Shown in pieces: positions 59,540 through 64,000 of a stretch of 64,000 nucleotides of DNA. This DNA comes from G039954875 sp039954875. GTDB taxonomy: Bacteria; Bacteroidota; Bacteroidia; Flavobacteriales; Blattabacteriaceae. The notes under the pieces were generated by a model that searched no databases, was not told where the DNA came from, and saw nothing but the letters and a program-made list of their open reading frames with translations. Every line of letters begins with the position of its first letter. Position 1 is the stretch's first letter. The stretch is taken from NCBI GenBank assembly GCA_039954875.1, contig CP157202.1, positions 1,240,001-1,304,000 of the forward strand. The letters are read 5' to 3'. Made by a program: the position numbers and the translations under genes.

Positions 59540-60100
59540 GCCGCTTGGTAATATGACCTTGCTTAAAGCCATAACTTAGAATCCTTTATTTTATAGTATT
59601 CTTAAGGAACAGGTTGAACTGTTTTTGAGATCCAGAGGTTTTGACGAAGGGAACCCTTTAGCTATTAAAAACCAAAGAACTCAACCTCATAATCTCCTAC
59701 CTCTATGTCTTGCTGGCCCTAGGTTCTGAATACTATGAAGGATCTTTATCGATGAAATACTACAAAAATCTCTTGCTCACCCAGGCCAAAGGCATCTATA
59801 GGAAGTACCAGGACGATGGGCTGAATAAATTGCAGGGCAGTGCATTAAACCAGAAATTGGTTACAGTAGTTAGAAGAGATGATAAGAGGATATCCAGATA
59901 AAGCAGTTATTGAGGCCGCCAGGAAATATCTTGAGCAAGATGAGGAGGGCATATCATTACTTATCACAAGTACAGGGAAATCAAAGTACGTTTTGAACCG
60001 GTGCTCTATGATGAGTACTTAAGCAAAGCTAAGTTATATATCCCTTTGAACGTGCTAAAAACCTTCAAAATTGATGGATAAAAGCCTATCTATGAAGAGA
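59540..60100 (+). pseudogene. Phage head-tail connector remnants
   Basis: Two short pieces follow the capsid: MTLLKAIT, PLFYSILKEQVELFLRSRGF, then ALGSEYYEGSLSMKYYKNLL (open 59710-59901), and next YREIKVRFEPVLYDEYLSKA with LYIPLNVLKTFKIDG (about 59971-60070). Their small size and place right after the capsid fit head-completion proteins; there is no specific motif. Confidence 0.45.
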
Positions 60101-60600
60101 AAAGATTTCAGATCATTCAGATCTTTAACTATCAAATTAACTGTGAACCATGGCTGGCATAGGAGATTTTCACAAGAAAATCAAAGAGATGATCACAAAG
60201 CTTTTGGATCCCATAGAGAAAAAGACTACCCAAGCTCTTAGCTATGTGGGTGAAGTGAAGTATATCCCAAGGGTTATGATAGAAATCAGGACCACACAAA
60301 ACAATGTCAAAGGCAATAAGTCTCACACCTATTTTTACGCTCTGGGTCGGTACCATCAAGAAATAACGCAATTAATATAAACTCAGAAGGGCAAAGAAGT
60401 TCCAATGACGGCTTCATTAAGATCCTAAAGTGGGATTATGACAAGTTCAGACTTAAGCTCAAATTAAATGCCCAAGATTTTATCCGTACCATCATGGGAA
60501 GAGGAAATAATTCGCAGCAAATTACACTTGTTCCGGAACTGTTCTATAACAACTGAGGATAAAACCACCTGCCGCACTTTAGTGATGGACATAAGGAATA
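60100..60600 (+). pseudogene. Phage tail-completion (HK97 gp10-like) remnant
   Basis: The frame at 60150-60380 begins MAGIGDFHKKIKEMITKLLD, a helical start with DPIEKKTTQALSYVGE, as in HK97 gp10-type proteins. It then shifts to frames with HTYFDDTLGR-like and EGQRSSNDGFIKI-like pieces where 'TGNLRSSIGY..DG' is expected. Decayed; position fits tail completion. Confidence 0.4.
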
Positions 60601-60689
60601 CACCACCCTCTATGATCTCATTACTATAAAGTCCACTACCCCCACATACAGGCATAGGATACACAAAAGTCTCCCACCCAAGGTAAGCA

Positions 60690-61480
60690 GGTAATAAAAA
60701 TATAACAAGCGGGGACTTCCTGTCAGGAGATTACCCCCATCTCGATGCCTCAGGTAATGAAAAAGGCATTATCAATCAGTGACACGATGGGTTGGGACAA
60801 TTGCATGAACTTACTGATAAACTAGATCAAGTCACTAGTTACGAATATGATGATTTGGGACGAGTGATCAAATAAATATTACTTGATGGCACTATCATTA
60901 GAAAAAGCTATATGGGGCATAGTGCTAATAGTTTGATAATCAATATTAGTATTACATATAATCAAGGGAGAAAGCCTAAATTAGGAGCCTATAGTTTTGA
61001 TTCTTTGGGTAAGCCTTATCAGCAGTGAAAATGGAAGTAAAAAATATCTATACCAATATGAGTGAGCATCTCCAACCCCCTCAAGGGGCATTACCCCAGC
61101 AGGAGAAAGCATCACTTATCGTGATATTACTCAGTTGGGCAATGCTTTAAAAAAGCTAGGGAGAGGTGCGTAAGAACAGACATTCACCTATGATAAACTT
61201 ATCGGTTAGTTAACCAGGGCTGACTAAAGCCAAGACATAGCCTGCAATATGGAATATATCCCATCGAACAGCCTTCTTAAGAACGAAATTTTTAACCCAA
61301 TAAGGGAAATTAGTTAATCAGCTACCTATATTTACCAATTACTGGATAAACTAATAACTTATATGGATGTTTCTGAAACTCATCAGTGGTACCAGTACGA
61401 TACCTATCTTAAGCATATCTTACTCCATATTGTTCATCACTTCCTTCGATAGCTCGAGCATTGATGTGAAGAGTGTTTTA
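60690..61480 (+). pseudogene. Rhs/YD-repeat protein fragment
   Basis: YD repeats are evident: GLGQLHELTDKLDQVTSYEY with DDLGRVIK after a stop, LDGTIIRKSYMGHSANSLI, GAYSFDSLGK, ESITYRDITQLGNALKKLG and QTFTYDKLIG. Both ends are missing. Such repeats form the shell of Rhs or Tc-type toxins. The phrases 'ITYRYI.xLGNA' and 'FDSLGR' recall RHS parts of large insecticidal-type toxins, but I cannot prove that. Broken by at least eight stops/shifts. Confidence 0.65.
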
Positions 61481-61776
61481 GGAAATTTTTATATTGACAC
61501 CTATCTACGTATAAATTAATGATAGATAAAATAAAAACTAAATGTGAATGTTTTTTTTATAATAGTATGTATATTTATTATAATAAATATATACATAATT
61601 AATTTTTATATATTATATATTTATAGCGCTTTGCTTAAAAATGATTGAGTGATTTATATAAACATATAGCAAGATTTAATTCAATTAGTTTTGAGATCTT
61701 TTGTGTTTTTCTATGTTGGAGATGTATGTATATTGATTGAGATATATAACTTATTTTTGACGGTAAATAGTCCTAT
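61481..61776. other. AT-rich spacer upstream of rmuC
   Basis: No gene. An imperfect inverted repeat TATGTATATTTATTA / TAATAAATATATACATA (about 61566-61597) lies in nearly pure A+T sequence. The rmuC promoter should be in 61640-61776. Confidence 0.45.
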
Positions 61777-63123
61777 ATGGAAACAGCTGTGTGTTTTTTA
61801 GTCTTCTTAGTAGCCGTGTTTCTCATTTTTATCCTTGTGATTTTTTTTCGTAGAAAAGAAGGGACTTTTGTCTCAGAATTCCGTTCGAAAATAGGGGTGT
61901 TACAGAATATGTTTTCGAGGATTGAATCTATTTTAAGAGAAGAATTAAAGACCCATCGCGAGGAAAATCAAAAAACAGCTCAGGATAATAGGAAAGAACT
62001 CAGTGGAGGAATGAAAGATCTACAAACGGTTTTAGTAGACACTCTTCAGACCATAGCCAATCAGAATCGTCGTACTATTGAGGTTTTTCAAAAGAGTTTT
62101 GATCAAAATATCCAGTCACTCAATGAGCTTCAACGCGAAAAGCTGGGCCGCATACAGCAGGAGCAGGAAAAACTCATAAAGAGCACCGAGAAGAGGTTGG
62201 AGCAAATGCGTCAAACGGTAGATGAAAAACTTCAAAAGACCTTAAACGAACGTTTGGGCCAATCCTTTCAGACTGTAGGCAAGCAGTTACAGGCGGTACA
62301 AGAGGGCTTAGGTGAAATGAGAAATTTAGCTCAGGACGTTGGTGGGCTCAAAAAAGTCTTGAGCAATGTCAGAATGAGGGGCAGTTTTGGCGAATTACAA
62401 CTCTCGATGCTTTTGGAACAAATCCTAGCGCCGGATCAGTACCAGGCCAATGTGCAGACTAAACAAAGCCATCTCGGTAAGGTAGAGTTTGCCATCAAGC
62501 TCCCTGGAAAGGATCATGGAGTGGTTTGGATCCCTATCGATGCCAAGTTCCCAAAAGATGTCTATGAGCAACTTCAAATGGCTTATGAGCAGGGTGATGT
62601 AGCACAAGTCGAGACGGCTCGGAAAAATCTCGATGTGGTGGTCAAAAAGATGGCTAAGGACATCAACGAAAAATACCTCGATCCGCCTCATACGACGGAT
62701 TTTGCCATTCTGTTTCTTCCTTTCGAGGGACTTTATGCCGAAGTGGTCAAGAAAGCGGGTCTTTTGGAAGAGCTCCAACGTATGTATAAGGTCATCGTCA
62801 CTGGGCCTACTACCTTGGCTGCCATACTCAATAGCTTGCAGATGGGATTCCGTACTCTAGCCATCCAAAAACGTAGCAGTGAGGTCTGGCAAATTTTAAG
62901 CGAGGTAAAAAGAGAATTTGAAGATTTTAGAGGCATGCTTGAAAAAGCTCAAAAACATCTTCAATCGGCATCAAATCAACTCGATGATGTGGTAGGGAGG
63001 CGTACTCGAGCTATTCATAAAAAGTTGAAAAATATTGAAATTCTCGATAAACCTGAAACCTCGCGATTGCTTCCCGAGTCTTCTAGCAGTGCTTTTGCAG
63101 AAAAAATTACTCCGGAAAAATGA
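61777..63123 (+). CDS. rmuC: DNA recombination protein RmuC
   Basis: The 448-residue protein has an N-terminal membrane anchor (AVCFLVFLVAVFLIFILVIF), a long coiled coil (about residues 45-170, many Gln/Glu/Lys heptads), and the RmuC domain: SNVRMRGSFGELQLSMLLEQ, VWIPIDAKFPKDVYEQL, DFAILFLPFEGLYAEVVKKA and VTGPTTLAAILNSLQMGFRT, with RRTRAIHKKLKNIE at the end. RmuC limits inversions at short inverted repeats and resembles restriction-endonuclease-fold nucleases. It is single, intact, and flanked on both sides by decayed DNA, so it probably matters for the cell. Confidence 0.93.
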   Translation: METAVCFLVFLVAVFLIFILVIFFRRKEGTFVSEFRSKIGVLQNMFSRIESILREELKTHREENQKTAQDNRKELSGGMKDLQTVLVDTLQTIANQNRRTIEVFQKSFDQNIQSLNELQREKLGRIQQEQEKLIKSTEKRLEQMRQTVDEKLQKTLNERLGQSFQTVGKQLQAVQEGLGEMRNLAQDVGGLKKVLSNVRMRGSFGELQLSMLLEQILAPDQYQANVQTKQSHLGKVEFAIKLPGKDHGVVWIPIDAKFPKDVYEQLQMAYEQGDVAQVETARKNLDVVVKKMAKDINEKYLDPPHTTDFAILFLPFEGLYAEVVKKAGLLEELQRMYKVIVTGPTTLAAILNSLQMGFRTLAIQKRSSEVWQILSEVKREFEDFRGMLEKAQKHLQSASNQLDDVVGRRTRAIHKKLKNIEILDKPETSRLLPESSSSAFAEKITPEK

Positions 63124-63604
63124 AAAAGTTCATACTGACCATCTAAAATATTTTTTAACCCCTTTCACAAAAATAGCTGATCTACCAATGGATCCAAGCC
63201 ATACATTAGGAACATAATTTAGCCCATGAACAGTTTCTCATCCAAAATGAACATACATGATATCACATCATCTATAAGGAGTAGCAAACTTTAGAATTTT
63301 TGCAGGTACTCACCGATGGTGTACAGATCTCTTATTAGTTAGATTTCCATCATCCGAGAAGATAAAAAAATCAAGTTTTAAGCACTTTTTTTTTGAAGAA
63401 GATGCTTTCACCACTACGGCCATACCAAAACCATTCTGAGATTTCGTAATACAGGTCCATTTTACGTAAATAATAACTTTGTCCCTGTATAGCTCACAGT
63501 CGCATTATTTTGCGTATCAGTCTCACTAACGTTAGCTTTTGTCTGTATAAATGTTTTTGGGGATTTCTAAATGATTAGCAGAATTTTGATTAATTTTGAT
63601 TGAT
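63124..63604. other. Decayed spacer after rmuC
   Basis: No assignable gene. Plus-strand pieces such as IFAGTHRWCTDLLL and KHFFFEEDAFTTTAIPKPF (about 63380-63440) are protein-like but short. On either strand no frame of useful length remains. Confidence 0.35.
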
Positions 63605-63640
63605 TAAATAAGATTATTATCATCATTAGAAACTTCAAAG

Positions 63641-63775
63641 GTGAGAGGGCTATCATTGAGAGATATAGAAAGCTTTAAAGGAGGAGTGAATCCGGTTCTT
63701 GTAGTTGGTGGTGCTACCATTGCCATCTATGGTATCACTAGGTGGTCACTAAATAGTGATAGCGAAGTATATTAA
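63641..63775 (+). CDS. Possible double-glycine leader peptide (class II bacteriocin-like)
   Basis: A GTG-started frame encodes RGLSLRDIESFKGG followed by VNPVLVVGGATIAIYGITRW and a short polar tail (stop 63773-63775). LSLxDIExxKGG is the double-glycine leader pattern recognised by C39-peptidase ABC exporters, and a hydrophobic, glycine-containing core ending in a polar tail is usual for lactobin/cerein-like peptides, which are common in Bacteroidota. The frame is open without ATG back to 63608, so the true start may be lost. No exporter gene is in this window. Confidence 0.45.
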   Translation: MRGLSLRDIESFKGGVNPVLVVGGATIAIYGITRWSLNSDSEVY

Positions 63776-63807
63776 TGAATATAATAAAAAGGTAGGGATT
63801 TTTGAAA

Positions 63808-64000
63808 TTATTTTTTCAACAACAATTTTTTTAGCGCTTTAAAATCATTAGATAATAAAATCGCTTTCTTTTCTTTGTTAAGGAGCATCTCAAAACGTTT
63901 AGGCAGGGGAATCTCTTTACGTAAGTTCTCGGGCAATTTATCAGCAAATTTGATCGGATGTGCTGTTTCGAGGAAGATCCCCACAGCTCTCGGACTATTC
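63808..64000 (-). CDS. thrC: Threonine synthase, C-terminal part (runs off the window)
   Basis: The last 63 residues can be read on the minus strand to TAA at 63808-63810: AVGIFLETAHPIKFADKLPE, then RKEIPLPKRFEMLLNKEKK and a basic tail. FLETAHPxKF is the usual C-terminal signature of the longer-type threonine synthase. The PLP site lies outside the window. It makes threonine from phosphohomoserine, the substrate IlvA needs. The visible part has no lesions. Confidence 0.85.
   Translation of the reverse strand, partial: NSPRAVGIFLETAHPIKFADKLPENLRKEIPLPKRFEMLLNKEKKAILLSNDFKALKKLLLKK

Noticed and set aside
1..64000. Alternative genetic code (reassigned stop codon) as the reason for many interrupted genes
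   Set aside because: TAA, TAG and TGA all end intact genes here, and the interrupted genes also show frameshifts and large deletions, so decay is the better explanation.
1..64000. Poor sequence quality as the reason for interrupted genes
   Set aside because: Over twenty neighbouring genes are perfectly open at full length; the lesions are confined to particular genes and include all three stop codons as well as indels.
1..64000. CRISPR array or insertion sequence
   Set aside because: No regularly spaced repeats and no transposase signature or terminal inverted repeats were found by eye.

Overview
The window looks like the chromosome of a host-restricted or recently host-restricted member of the Bacteroidota. 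The lineage call rests on family content: DUF5683, DUF1599, a BT_3928-type DoxX protein, a large two-part signal peptidase I, a folP-cdaA pair, CarboxypepD_reg/TonB receptors, fossils of the type IX secretion genes porV and gldJ beside murF, and a TAnnTTTG-type promoter. The DNA is AT-rich. Clean housekeeping genes alternate with long stretches where genes can still be recognised but are broken by many stops and frameshifts. This is the pattern of an ongoing genome reduction.

Layout. 1-1.7 kb: debris, including a DUF1640-like coiled-coil remnant. 1.7-10 kb: intact ABC exporter, truA, a phosphodiesterase, subtilase, lepB, dapB and DUF5683 genes, with a dead wbqC between them. 10.0-10.5 kb: parA and parB collapsed into one short dead fusion. 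11.0-12.5 kb: decayed FecCD-type metal-chelate importer, then an intact SDR gene. 13.5-16.6 kb: decayed surface proteins with fibrinogen-like and RCC1-repeat domains. 17.0 kb: tRNA-Leu(GAG). 17.1-21.4 kb: unrecognised debris. 21.4-24.2 kb: dead TRIC-type channel gene, intact plsC-like gene, dead mpl. 24.6-31.0 kb: an intact isoleucine/valine operon (ilvD-ilvB-ilvN-ilvC-ilvA) headed by an Ile/Val-rich leader peptide and an attenuator; the leucine genes are not at this locus. 31.0-34.1 kb: intact TonB receptor and clpS. 34.4-37.7 kb: dead siderophore receptor and PepSY-TM protein. 37.7-43.1 kb: tpiA, dead oligopeptide permease, DoxX, DUF1599, folP and cdaA. 43.1-47.4 kb: dead porV, dead gldJ, intact murF. 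47.4-50.9 kb: unidentified debris. 51.2 kb: intact small lipoprotein. 52.6-60.6 kb: a heavily decayed prophage head module (terminase, portal, possible head protein, major capsid, connectors), then an Rhs/YD-repeat fragment. 61.8-63.1 kb: rmuC. 63.6 kb: possible double-glycine peptide. 63.8 kb to the end: C-terminus of thrC.

The genes that survive cover amino-acid supply (thrC, ilvA and ilvDBNC; dapB for lysine/diaminopimelate), wall synthesis (murF), folate, glycolysis, tRNA modification, protein export and c-di-AMP signalling. What has died is mostly interaction with an open environment: iron scavenging, peptide uptake, type IX secretion/gliding, large surface proteins, murein recycling, phage and chromosome partitioning. 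Retention of a regulated Ile/Val pathway amid this loss suggests that these amino acids matter to the cell or its host; that last step is inference.
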